Below are positions 18,080 to 26,438 of a stretch of 26,462 nt of DNA, in pieces. Source of the stretch: Kiritimatiellia bacterium (GTDB taxonomy: Bacteria > Verrucomicrobiota > Kiritimatiellia > RFP12 > UBA1067); contig JAFRBA010000073.1 in assembly GCA_017405115.1 (NCBI GenBank), positions 1-26,462 on the forward strand. Reading direction: 5' to 3'. The notes below the pieces were generated by a model. It was not told the origin of the DNA. It ran no database searches and worked only from the letters and a program-made list of their open reading frames with translations. Position numbers and translations under genes: made by a program. Within the stretch, counting starts at the first letter, position 1, and the number at the start of each line of letters is the position of its first letter.

Positions 18080-21000
18080 CTATCGCGCCGAAGCGGCAGG
18101 TTCCGCGCGGCTTCTAGTCTCGTACATCGGATACGACACCTCGCGGATGGCCTTCACCGTCTCGGGGTACGGCCGGTCGCAGACGTCCGTCCAACCGACC
18201 TGGAAGAACTCGCCGTCGAAGCGCCCCGTTACCGGCTGGTCGGAGAACTGGTGCCAGTGCACGCCGACGACCTGCGGGTTGCCGAGCGCGCTCTCTACGT
18301 ACTTCTTCAGCGCCGTCGCGCGCCCTTCCTGCGAGCCCTTGTTTATGAGCCCCGAGCCGAAGAGCCCGCGGTCCCACGCGCCGAAGTGGAACTCGCCGAT
18401 CATCACGGGTGCGTCCAAGCCATTCGGCAGCCGCCACGACCCGACCTCGTCTTTGTAGATGTTGTAGCTGACGACGTCGCAGTACTTCGCGCAAGCATCG
18501 ATAACCCAGGGTCTGGCGCTGCCGGCGAATCTGCAGCCAAGATAGAGGAGCCCCGGGTCGAACGCCTTCACCGTCTCGCGCGTACGACTGAAGTATTCAT
18601 CGACGACGACGCGCGTGAACGCCTTGAGATCCTCGTCCGGGACCTTCTGCGCCTTAGGGTCGATCCCCTTCGCGGCAAGACGCTTCAGGAACTCCACCTT
18701 CGCCGGCTGGCTGTCCTCGCTCCAAAGAGTCCACTGCGCTAGGTCCGTCTCCTTCGCGCCCCACTGTATCTCATTGTCGATGAAGAACCCGATGCACCAC
18801 TTGTCGTGCGCCTCGCGGCCGTGCTCCTCGAGCGCCTTCCTCACGCCCTCGGTGAACGACGGGTCGAACGGGTCGCGGAACTTGCCCCATCCGCCCCAGC
18901 TCGCAGAGATCGGACGCGACCGGCACTCGACGCGCTCGGCGTACGGAGTGCGGTCCTGGAGACATATCCTCAGATCCGACGAATTTGCAATCGTGTTCGC
19001 GCCCCAGCTCCTCAGGCGCCTGTGGCACATGTCGGAGTACCTCTCTAACCAGTCCTCGCCGTACTTGCGGTAGATGTTCGCGGACGAGAAGTCGAACGTG
19101 CGCGTCTCGTTGCGGGCGAGATAGAACGGATGGAGAAGGCTGTCGTACGTCTCGTAAAACTGCGCGAGCGGCGTGCCCTTGGCGGGAAGACCCTCGAAGA
19201 GGCAGTCGCGGTCCGGCATGTTCCCGCCGGTGCGCGGGGTACGCGGATTGCCGTTTAGCGGCGTCACCGCCGAGCTCGGGGTGACGCGCACCGCGCCCCA
19301 GCTCCAGAAGAGGCGTCCGGACGGATCGACCAGCCACCACTTGCCGTCCACCTTCTCGACGCGGAAGCGCCCCGTCGCCTTGAGCTGCGGGCCCTTCGTC
19401 CACCCACCATACTCGTTCCGGTCCGAAGGCCCTGGATGCGAGGCGAGCTCCGCCTCCTCCTTCGCGACGTCGGCCCTTAGCTCCGTCTCGTCCTTCACCT
19501 TGCCTGGCCAGTCGCGGTACTTGAACTGGCCGAACCTGTCGATGCACGGCAGGAAGTTCGTCGTCGCCATCTTCGCCCACGGCTCGTCCGCAACGGGCAT
19601 CTTCGTCTTCCGTCCGCCGGAGAGCGCTCGGTGATACGCCGGGCGGTAGAGGGCATCGACGATCTCCGCAGGCGTCATCTCCGACCAGACGGTGCGGCGC
19701 GGCAACTGCTGCGTGGTGACGACGAGAACGGGAGAGTCCCATACGGGAACGGACGTCTTGTCGGGCAGCATGTAGATGCGCCCGTTCATGAGATCCATCC
19801 ACGACGCGTCTCGCGGAATGTCCAGGAACGAAAGGTCCGCGCGCTCGTATTCAAGCGAGTCTCCGGGCCGCGCGTCAGAATACCACACGACGTAAATGGG
19901 GTTTGAATACCGCTCGAACCTGGCTACGGTCAGCTCCCTGCCGTTGACCTTCTTCTTTTCGACGCCAAGGGCGTGCACGTCGTCGTCGAAATAGGAATAG
20001 ACGTTCTGCATCGCGAAAAAGCTGGGGCGGCGGTAGACCGGCTCCTTGAGCGTGTTGGACCTGATGAGCCCGAAGCTCTGGAGCATGAACGTGTACTGGA
20101 GGTCTATGAACGTGAAGCAGCTCGACGGTATGTTCCTCGCAGCGTCTCCGATTGCGCGGCGGAGGTCCCACTTGGCCTGCGCATACTCGGTCCACTCGAT
20201 GTTGCTGAGCGCATGCGCGAACTCGAGCTGGCTCGGGCACCCCACCTCTCCCTGGAATATGTCGTACTCCGAACGGTAGCTCTTGACTAACTTGCGCAGC
20301 GGCTCTGCCAGGGTTTCATAGCAGGCCTCGGGATGAGAGTAGTACGGATGGTATATCCACAGGTCCACGAGGTCGAGTGCATTCTCCTTCTTCAGCCGTT
20401 CAAGGACGACGTAGTAGTCGTTCTTCGACAAGTCCTTCATCCACGCTATCGCCGTGACATAGCACTTCGCCTTCGGCTGGACCTCGTGTATGGCCTTTGC
20501 CGTGTGGTAAACCATCTCGGCGTATTCCTGCGCCTGACTGAACGGCTCGTTCCATATCTCCCATTCGTCGACCACGTCGCGGTACCTCTCGACGAGCGCC
20601 TTCACGTAGCGGAGCCACGCGGCGAACGACTCCGGGCTGCCCGTCACCTGCTTCACGCGCATCCCGAGCCTGAAGTCGCTGCCCCAGACTGGGTTGCCGT
20701 ATGATATGCATATCCACGGCTTGATGCCCATAGCGGCCATCTCGCGCACCTGCGGATCGAGCCACGTGAAGTCGTAGACGCCCTTCTCCTGCTCTGTCTT
20801 CGCCCAGCCCGAGAAGAGGCGTCCGCGCGTGCAGCCGAGAGACGGAAGGAACCTCTTGTACTGGTTCCAGTCGGCGTAGTCGCGGTCGAGCGTCTCGCAC
20901 CCGATGGACCAGCGCGAAGAGGAAATGTCCTTCGCCTGCCGCGTCTCGAGCTGTCCGACAAGTTCGAGACCGGGGTCCATCTTGAGAAGTTTCTCGCGCG

Positions 21001-21169
21001 TGACGCAGCGCTTTTCCTTCCATGCCTGGGGACCCTTGTGGTCGCTCCACGCGTCCCAGCTCTTTATCTTCGCCGCGTCCTTGAACGCTACCGGCGCAGC
21101 CGCGGATAACTGGCAGACTGCCGTTGAGGCCGCCGCCGCAAAAAGAACCTTGCATGCCATGTCTTTCAT
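18080..21169 (-). CDS. Secreted two-barrel glycosidase: GH39/clan-A-like plus GH50 agarase-like
   Basis: A 1029-residue exported protein with signal peptide 1-25 (ending LSAAAP). The first barrel (about 85-400) carries a clan GH-A acid/base in WEIWNEP (E208) and a nucleophile candidate in IFQGEVGCPS (E308), most like GH39/GH5-type enzymes. After a beta-rich linker, the second module (about 590-1015) starts GRFRVEKVDGKWWLVDPSGR. It has the GH50-like acid/base FFIDNEIQWG (E800) and nucleophile GEFHFGAWDRGLF (E926), both diagnostic of beta-agarase relatives. Both modules keep their catalytic glutamates, so one polypeptide may attack two linkages of one glycan, plausibly a galactan. ATG 21169 is favoured over an upstream in-frame start because TATAAT ends 7 nt before it. 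It is separated from its neighbours by its own promoter. Confidence 0.87.
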   Translation of the reverse strand: MKDMACKVLFAAAASTAVCQLSAAAPVAFKDAAKIKSWDAWSDHKGPQAWKEKRCVTREKLLKMDPGLELVGQLETRQAKDISSSRWSIGCETLDRDYADWNQYKRFLPSLGCTRGRLFSGWAKTEQEKGVYDFTWLDPQVREMAAMGIKPWICISYGNPVWGSDFRLGMRVKQVTGSPESFAAWLRYVKALVERYRDVVDEWEIWNEPFSQAQEYAEMVYHTAKAIHEVQPKAKCYVTAIAWMKDLSKNDYYVVLERLKKENALDLVDLWIYHPYYSHPEACYETLAEPLRKLVKSYRSEYDIFQGEVGCPSQLEFAHALSNIEWTEYAQAKWDLRRAIGDAARNIPSSCFTFIDLQYTFMLQSFGLIRSNTLKEPVYRRPSFFAMQNVYSYFDDDVHALGVEKKKVNGRELTVARFERYSNPIYVVWYSDARPGDSLEYERADLSFLDIPRDASWMDLMNGRIYMLPDKTSVPVWDSPVLVVTTQQLPRRTVWSEMTPAEIVDALYRPAYHRALSGGRKTKMPVADEPWAKMATTNFLPCIDRFGQFKYRDWPGKVKDETELRADVAKEEAELASHPGPSDRNEYGGWTKGPQLKATGRFRVEKVDGKWWLVDPSGRLFWSWGAVRVTPSSAVTPLNGNPRTPRTGGNMPDRDCLFEGLPAKGTPLAQFYETYDSLLHPFYLARNETRTFDFSSANIYRKYGEDWLERYSDMCHRRLRSWGANTIANSSDLRICLQDRTPYAERVECRSRPISASWGGWGKFRDPFDPSFTEGVRKALEEHGREAHDKWCIGFFIDNEIQWGAKETDLAQWTLWSEDSQPAKVEFLKRLAAKGIDPKAQKVPDEDLKAFTRVVVDEYFSRTRETVKAFDPGLLYLGCRFAGSARPWVIDACAKYCDVVSYNIYKDEVGSWRLPNGLDAPVMIGEFHFGAWDRGLFGSGLINKGSQEGRATALKKYVESALGNPQVVGVHWHQFSDQPVTGRFDGEFFQVGWTDVCDRPYPETVKAIREVSYPMYETRSRAEPAASAR

Positions 21170-21176
21170 GGCACGT

Positions 21177-21184
21177 ATTATACC
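21177..21184 (-). promoter_or_regulatory. Extended -10 promoter of the two-barrel glycosidase gene
   Basis: TATGGTATAAT on the minus strand, 7 nt (ACGTGCC) before ATG 21169. CTGAAC 18 bp upstream is a weak -35 candidate. Confidence 0.7.
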
Positions 21185-21603
21185 ATACTGCGGCACTTCT
21201 GTTCAGCGCCCCTGCCCGGCGAGGGCGAATTCTAGCGCATCCGCGCATCGTGAGGCCACCACGAAACGCGACAACACCGCCTTGCCGTCCGACGATGCTC
21301 ACGACCCGGATTTCGGCGGTCCCGGCGGCATGGCCCCCTGGCAGTCAACCGAGTCCCTGGCTTTTGCTTGCGCATACGCCCACCGAGGTGAACCAGCCTC
21401 CCCGCAGCCATGCCGCACCGCCGAAAGTCCTCTCGCTCGCACGTCGGCCCGTCCAGGCGGCTACTGGCGGCGCACTTGGTTCACGACGGGCGCGGAGAGG
21501 CGGTGCCGCCCGCGAAATCGGTTCGGGTGGCGCCGCCACGCAGCGCCCAATCAGCGGATTGCGCGCATGCACGATTCGCGGATGCGCCCGGCGAATTCGC
21601 CCG
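21185..21603. other. 420-bp intergenic stretch without a convincing gene
   Basis: Open frames exist on both strands, but they are rich in Arg, Ala and Pro and show no recognisable motif, as expected from GC-rich non-coding DNA. No strong hairpin with a T-run was seen after the stop at 21604. It could hold a degraded gene, but nothing supports one. Confidence 0.5.
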
Positions 21604-24588
21604 TCAGCGCTTCAGCCGCCACGACGCGGAGCAGGTCTCGCCTGACGAAAGATCCTCCGCCACGATGTGCCAGCGCTTGAAGAGCGATCCTTCCTGGTCG
21701 TCCTCCGCGAAGCGCATCACGACCTCGGCCGTGCCGTCCTTCGTCACGTACAACCCCGATGCGTCGTTGACGTTGCCCTCCGGGTCCGTTACGGTCACGC
21801 GCAGCACGCGGCGGTCCGCGACCGGTCCGGCGGAATCCTCCACCGAGATGATCGCAACCGCGCGGCCTCCGCGCACAGGCCTGCCCGAAGCGCCTATCGA
21901 CACGGAAGTGCCGCGCCGCGGATAGATGCCGAACACGCGCGCCTCCGCCGCTCCGTAGTCGAGCGTGAGCGAAACCTCTCCGCCGCCTCGCGACGCTTCG
22001 GCGACGGCGCGCCTGTCGCCAGGTTTCGGGTTGAACTCGCGAACCTCCCCGCCCGCCGGCACCCTGAACCACGTCATGATCTTCTGCGGCGCGCCCATCG
22101 GCTTGTACCACGCATTCGTGAACACCGAGGTCTGCGGACATCCCCCGGAGCGCCGCGCGTCATTCACCACGACCACGTACTTGACGCCGCCGAGCCCCTC
22201 CTTTACGAAAGTGAAGCCGTTCGTCGTCGTGTCGCACGAGCTGTGCGCGGTGCGGTCTGCCGCGAGCTTGGCGCGGTGCGGCGCGAGCATCTTGCCGAGC
22301 GGCGCGTACATCTTCGCCATGCCATTTGGCGCATTCACGAGCGATGGCTTGTACTCCAGGTCGGCGAGGCGCACCCCGCCCGGGAAGTCGAACGCGCCGT
22401 ACTTGTCCTGCACGACGACGGCGCCTGCCTTCGCGGCGGCCAGAATCGCCGCGTGCCGCTCCGGCATGAGCATCTTGCCCATGGGCAGAACGATGAACTT
22501 GCAGCCCTTCAGCCGCTCGGCGGTGATCTCGTCGTCTTCCAGCACGTCGAAAGGCATGCCGTCGCGCGCGAGTCCCCGGCAGATGGCGTTGCGGTAGTGG
22601 ACGCGTCCCCACCAGAAGCCTGCCATGAAGTCGACCTCCGACGGCGCGAGCACCGCCACCTTCTCGCGCTCGCAGTCCAACCCCTTCAGCAGCTCCGCCG
22701 CGGGCAGGAACCTCTCCCGGAAGAACCTGCCGTAGCGCGCCGCCGCGTCGACCTCGCACAGTCCGTTCGAAGGCGAGAGGCCGCGCTGCCACGCGTCGGC
22801 TTCGTACGCGCTGAGCGCGTCGAGCCTGACTGCGCCCGCCGCCATCCACGACTTTATCTCCACCTCGTCGCACGTCTGCGCAAGCTTCTTCGCCCTGCCC
22901 TCCTTCGAGAGCGGATGCCAGTAGACCATTGCGAGGGTCGGCATGAACGGCTTGTTGAACGGGCGGTGCGAGGCATAGGACTGGCGCATCTCAGAAAGCG
23001 TGTTTACCGTCGAGTACGCGTAGAACCAGTCGGCGGTCATGTCCATCTCGGACGAAACGCCGCGGAACATCGGCTCGCTCCACACCTGGTTGTCCGGCGA
23101 TATCTTCTTGATCGCGCGGTACGCGGCGGCGTTGTACCTGTATGCCGGCATCTCGCTCGCGAAGTACCTCTTCAGCTTTTCGTACTGCGGCGGCGCGTCC
23201 TTCACGACGCCGGACGGCGGCGGCACTCCAAGCGCCTTGAAGTTGACCTCGGCCGGCGGGTTCTTTATCCCCGGATCCTTCGGCACGCCGCCGTACACCT
23301 CGGAGTTCACGAGCGTCGTCACCCACGGAAAGACCCCTTCGTACGGCGCGAGATCCGCAATCGCCTTCTTCTCGAGGCTGGCGGAGTCCATCTTGCCGCC
23401 CTTGTCGGCGCGGTAGTTCTCGTATCGTATGTTAGGGCATATCCCCGCGTCTGCGCATCGCCTTATGTGCGGCACTGTTGCCGACATGGACGACAGGCCT
23501 ACGTTCGCTGATGTGAACCCCGCCAGCTGCAGGAAATTAGTCGTGAGCGGGTCGTAGCCGCCCCAGCAGAGATAGCGGAAGCCCTTCGGATTGAGGCGTG
23601 GCTTCACGACAAGCTCCCCGCGCCGCTCAAGGCGGACGCGCCCGGACGCGTCAGTCAGACGAAACGCATACGGATACCTGCCGGCCTTGTACGCTCCGGC
23701 GTTGAACTTCACGACGAGGGGGACGTCGCCCTTCTTGGTGCGCACTTCCTGCGCGGGGACCGGACGGCCCCCTACCTCCCCCGTCATGCGGAGAAGCTCT
23801 TCGCTTTCGGCGACGATCCGGCACCTGAGCGCGGCGTTGTCGTCGTCGCGGTAGAAAGTCTTGAAGTTGACAGGCGACGCCAGGAGGTCGGGCGATGACG
23901 CGCGCGGACGTTTCGCCCCGGCCGCGAGGGCGCGCACCTCGTCCGCCGAGAGGACGCGCCGGAACACCGCCACGTCGTCCAGGACGAGATTCGTCGCCTT
24001 GCGCCCGTCGCCAAACGAGCCGACGACGAACTTCTCGGCGCGGCAGCCGCGGATGTCGTCGATCTGCGGGTTCTTCTTCTCCGCGAACTTCTTCCCGTCA
24101 AGGTAGACGGCGAGGACCTCGCGGTTCCACGTCGCGGCAAAATGCTGCCACTCAAGCTTGCGCTTCACTGGGGAGCCGCCCTTGAGATAGCGGAACTGCA
24201 CCATGCCAGGAACCTTGCCGGACGTGCGGAACGAGCCGTCGCCCCACCCCCAGTTGTACGTCCAGAAGCCGCAGTACGCGACGACGTTCATGGCGCTGTT
24301 CGTCAACGACGCCTCCTCCGAGCGGAAGAAGCAGCTGAACGACCCCGCTTCGCGGGGGAAGTCCCTGAGCCGCACCGGGTCGGACACTTTCCAGAAGTGC
24401 GAGCGGAACGCGCAGGCACGCCCGAACCGGCCTTCGACCATCTCCTCCTCGGGTAGTGGGTCGAGAAGCGCCTCGCCGTCGAGGACGGGCGTGGAGTCGA
24501 AGTCGGCGAAGAACCACAGGTCGTCGGCATCCGCCGCGCAGGCGGACGCGGCAACCGCCATCACGGCAACCGCAGCTAGTTTAATCAT
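21604..24588 (-). CDS. Secreted LamG-like plus clan-A-like glycosidase
   Basis: A 994-residue exported protein. The signal peptide (1-21, VAASACAADA) has a cysteine in a poor lipobox, so a lipoprotein is possible but less likely. A LamG/concanavalin-like jelly-roll (about 25-235; WQHFAATWNREVLAVYLDGK, LVLDDVAVFRRVLSADEVRAL) precedes a linker sandwich. A TIM-barrel-like region (about 335-640) follows, with a possible catalytic residue in TTLVNSEVYGG (E430). Next are a GATase-like segment (about 655-800, VAVLAPSEVDF to VVVQDKYGAFDFPGG) and a C-terminal immunoglobulin-like domain. The layout parallels GH42-type enzymes, but the catalytic pair is not clear, so substrate and activity are open. ATG 24588 lies 9 nt after TATAAT; the in-frame upstream extension is rejected because it spans the promoter. 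Confidence 0.75.
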   Translation of the reverse strand: MIKLAAVAVMAVAASACAADADDLWFFADFDSTPVLDGEALLDPLPEEEMVEGRFGRACAFRSHFWKVSDPVRLRDFPREAGSFSCFFRSEEASLTNSAMNVVAYCGFWTYNWGWGDGSFRTSGKVPGMVQFRYLKGGSPVKRKLEWQHFAATWNREVLAVYLDGKKFAEKKNPQIDDIRGCRAEKFVVGSFGDGRKATNLVLDDVAVFRRVLSADEVRALAAGAKRPRASSPDLLASPVNFKTFYRDDDNAALRCRIVAESEELLRMTGEVGGRPVPAQEVRTKKGDVPLVVKFNAGAYKAGRYPYAFRLTDASGRVRLERRGELVVKPRLNPKGFRYLCWGGYDPLTTNFLQLAGFTSANVGLSSMSATVPHIRRCADAGICPNIRYENYRADKGGKMDSASLEKKAIADLAPYEGVFPWVTTLVNSEVYGGVPKDPGIKNPPAEVNFKALGVPPPSGVVKDAPPQYEKLKRYFASEMPAYRYNAAAYRAIKKISPDNQVWSEPMFRGVSSEMDMTADWFYAYSTVNTLSEMRQSYASHRPFNKPFMPTLAMVYWHPLSKEGRAKKLAQTCDEVEIKSWMAAGAVRLDALSAYEADAWQRGLSPSNGLCEVDAAARYGRFFRERFLPAAELLKGLDCEREKVAVLAPSEVDFMAGFWWGRVHYRNAICRGLARDGMPFDVLEDDEITAERLKGCKFIVLPMGKMLMPERHAAILAAAKAGAVVVQDKYGAFDFPGGVRLADLEYKPSLVNAPNGMAKMYAPLGKMLAPHRAKLAADRTAHSSCDTTTNGFTFVKEGLGGVKYVVVVNDARRSGGCPQTSVFTNAWYKPMGAPQKIMTWFRVPAGGEVREFNPKPGDRRAVAEASRGGGEVSLTLDYGAAEARVFGIYPRRGTSVSIGASGRPVRGGRAVAIISVEDSAGPVADRRVLRVTVTDPEGNVNDASGLYVTKDGTAEVVMRFAEDDQEGSLFKRWHIVAEDLSSGETCSASWRLKR

Positions 24589-24597
24589 GGTTGCGGC

Positions 24598-24605
24598 ATT
24601 ATATC
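24598..24605 (-). promoter_or_regulatory. -10 box of the LamG-glycosidase gene
   Basis: GATATAAT on the minus strand, 9 nt (GCCGCAACC) before ATG 24588. It lacks the TG extension found in most of the others. It starts 27 nt after the end of the PHP-like gene. Confidence 0.6.
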
Positions 24606-24632
24606 TTATCGGCCGCGCGCATGTCAACGGGC

Positions 24633-26018
24633 TCATTCCTCGATCACGTTGTAGACCACGGTCGGGCGCGAAAGCCGCACGCTGTCCGGCGGGAACCACA
24701 TGTCCCCCTTCGCGATGCCGCATTCGCGCACGGCCTCAAGCGACCACTCGAGCCGGCCGATGTTCGCGTCCACGTTGTTCGTCCCGAAGGTGAACTTGAC
24801 TCCGCGAGCCTTCGCTCTGCGAAGCACCTTGTGGCTCGGTATGCGGTAGCGCGAGTTGATCTCGAGCGCGATCTTGTGCCTCGCGAGCCTGTTGAGCACG
24901 CGGTCGATGCGCGCATCCGTCCAAAGCGCGTCCGCGTCCTTGGCAAGCCCCGGCGGAAGGAACATCGGGTTCGCGTATATGTCGGCCGGCTCGTTATCGA
25001 GGATGAGCTCTATCTGCGAGACGTAGAAGTCCATCCACTCCTCGGCGGTGCGCCCGTTGAGCGTGAACTCCTCGGGACGGTACAGCCGGATCTGCCGGTT
25101 GCGGTCGACGATCGTCATGGAGTCCGTGAAGAGGAAGTCGCATGCGGCAAGCGACTTCTCCGTGAACGACGCGGTCCACTTGCGGCCCTCGCCCTGGAAG
25201 CCGTGCATGAACGGCCAGCCGCCCATGGAGGAAAGGTACTCCAACGCCTCGTCATCCGTCTCGATCATGCGTCCGAACCCGCCGTCGCCCTTGTGGACGA
25301 TCTTGCCGTATATGTTCACAGAGACACCGTAGTTTATTCCGTCCGCAAGGCTCTTCGCGTATGCCTGGCGCGGAGTCCAGCCGCCCTTGACGTGGACATG
25401 CCAGTTGACGACGGGGAAGTCCTCCTGCTGCAGCCGGATCACCGGGTCCCTGGACTCGTCGGCGCACGGGTAGATGTCGTCGGGGTTCACGACCCCGTCC
25501 CTGAGCGGCTCGAGGACCATGTCGGAGAATTCCACCGAACCCAAGCGACCTTCGAATGCGAAGTCGCCGTGCGATAATAGCATCTTCGCATGCTGCGGCA
25601 GGCGGTACGGACGCTCTCCCTCGGTGTAGCGCACAACCGGCATGAAGTTGATCCACACCTCCACATTCTTCTCGCGCACCTTTACTTCAAAGCAGAAGTC
25701 CTCTTCGTCCCGCGCAATGGAGCGGTACAGGTTGCGCACATGCGAAAGCGAGCCGGTCTTGCGCGTTCCATCGATGGAGCCGTTGTGGAACAGCACCTCA
25801 TATCCCTTGCCGGAATCGTCGGAATGGAACCTGAGCGCAGCCTCCGCGCCTTTCGAGAGGCGGCACTTTCCAGACAGGAAGAAGTTGCGCACGTCCTGTC
25901 CGCATGAAATTTTCTTGTCCGGCGAAAGCCGGACGACGCTCGGGAACAGTCGCGGCGCATCCGCCGCCGAAAGAACGGCAGCGGAACCAACCACCGCCGC
26001 GAGCAATGACAATCTCAT
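24633..26018 (-). CDS. Exported DUF1080-like / PHP-like two-domain protein
   Basis: 461 residues with a signal peptide (1-20, VLSAADA). Residues 25-170 resemble the DUF1080 3-keto-disaccharide hydrolase-type jelly roll (GYEVLFHNGSIDGTRKTGSL, VEVWINFMPVVRYTEG, LGSVEFSDM). Residues 200-455 look like a PHP-type metal-dependent hydrolase barrel. It begins with NWHVHVKGG (H207, H209), includes ALEINSRYRIPS, and has FTFGTNNVDANIG where PHP proteins usually have a GSDAH motif. The metal site is therefore partly divergent, and activity is uncertain. The ATG is 3 nt after the small membrane protein stop (TAAGACATG) and has no Shine-Dalgarno sequence, so translation is probably coupled. A role in processing an oxidised or phosphorylated sugar is conjecture. 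Confidence 0.7.
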   Translation of the reverse strand: MRLSLLAAVVGSAAVLSAADAPRLFPSVVRLSPDKKISCGQDVRNFFLSGKCRLSKGAEAALRFHSDDSGKGYEVLFHNGSIDGTRKTGSLSHVRNLYRSIARDEEDFCFEVKVREKNVEVWINFMPVVRYTEGERPYRLPQHAKMLLSHGDFAFEGRLGSVEFSDMVLEPLRDGVVNPDDIYPCADESRDPVIRLQQEDFPVVNWHVHVKGGWTPRQAYAKSLADGINYGVSVNIYGKIVHKGDGGFGRMIETDDEALEYLSSMGGWPFMHGFQGEGRKWTASFTEKSLAACDFLFTDSMTIVDRNRQIRLYRPEEFTLNGRTAEEWMDFYVSQIELILDNEPADIYANPMFLPPGLAKDADALWTDARIDRVLNRLARHKIALEINSRYRIPSHKVLRRAKARGVKFTFGTNNVDANIGRLEWSLEAVRECGIAKGDMWFPPDSVRLSRPTVVYNVIEE

Positions 26019-26021
26019 GTC

Positions 26022-26231
26022 TTACAGGCCGAGTTTGGCCTTGGTCGCGGCGGAGACTCCGCCGGCGGCATCAGCTCCGCTGTGCGAAACGGCGTTGAGC
26101 CCCGGAACCTCGGTTGGCCCGATCCAGCCGGCCTTGACGCCGATGAAGCCGTACAGCCACATGCAGCCCAGCACAACAAGCGCCAGCACGACGACCGACG
26201 GCAGGACACGCTTCAGAAGCAATTTCAGCAT
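26022..26231 (-). CDS. Small single-pass membrane protein
   Basis: 69 residues. A short basic start (MLKLLLKR) is followed by one hydrophobic segment (about 9-31, VLPSVVVLALVVLGCMWLYG) and a mostly polar C-terminal tail, probably facing the periplasm. I do not recognise a family. The gene is real in appearance: it has a -10 box, a 5' leader, a strong AGGAGGAAGG ribosome site and a tightly coupled downstream partner. It could anchor or assist the exported DUF1080/PHP-like protein. Confidence 0.72.
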   Translation of the reverse strand: MLKLLLKRVLPSVVVLALVVLGCMWLYGFIGVKAGWIGPTEVPGLNAVSHSGADAAGGVSAATKAKLGL

Positions 26232-26232
26232 T

Positions 26233-26276
26233 TTCCTTCCTCCTGTTTGAACTCAGTGTTCTGCAGATATTATATC
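26233..26276 (-). promoter_or_regulatory. Promoter and Shine-Dalgarno of the small-membrane-protein operon
   Basis: TGATATAAT (box at 26269-26276 on the minus strand) is followed by a 37-nt stretch that includes AGGAGGAAGG, then AAA and ATG 26231. This is the only promoter of the set with a normal leader. Confidence 0.7.
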
Positions 26277-26330
26277 ACAAAGTCCCCCTTCCTGCGGCAT
26301 CCGGGCGAGACCTTCGCGTCACGGTGAGAA

Positions 26331-26381
26331 GACAGAGTGAATGCGACTGCCCGCGAAGCGGGGAGTCGCATTCACTCTGTC
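26331..26381. repeat. 51-bp near-perfect hairpin palindrome
   Basis: GACAGAGTGAATGCGACT (26331-26348) pairs perfectly with 26364-26381. Inside, after a G/G mismatch, CCCGC and GCGGG pair around GAA. No T-run follows on either strand. It lies about 55 bp upstream of the small-membrane-protein promoter and has the same 18-bp-arm plus inner-palindrome design as 13645-13690. Confidence 0.85.
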
Positions 26382-26438
26382 GTGTCGCCTGGTTGCATTG
26401 AGTCTGCCAGTATCTGAGGGGGTTGCATTGTCTCTGCC
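26368..26438 (+). repeat. Three spaced GCATT-n3-TCTG-n-C repeats
   Basis: GCATTCACTCTGTC (26368), GCATTGAGTCTGCC (26395) and GCATTGTCTCTGCC (26425) are spaced 27 and 30 bp apart. The last two are extended to GGTTGCATTG. The third overlaps a short palindrome CTCTGCC-ATA-GGCAGAG. The rest of the right edge to 26462 shows no gene. Confidence 0.45.

Noticed and set aside
21345..21572. A small gene in the 21185-21603 gap
   Set aside because: Low-complexity translation, no ribosome site or -10 box, and equally open frames on both strands.
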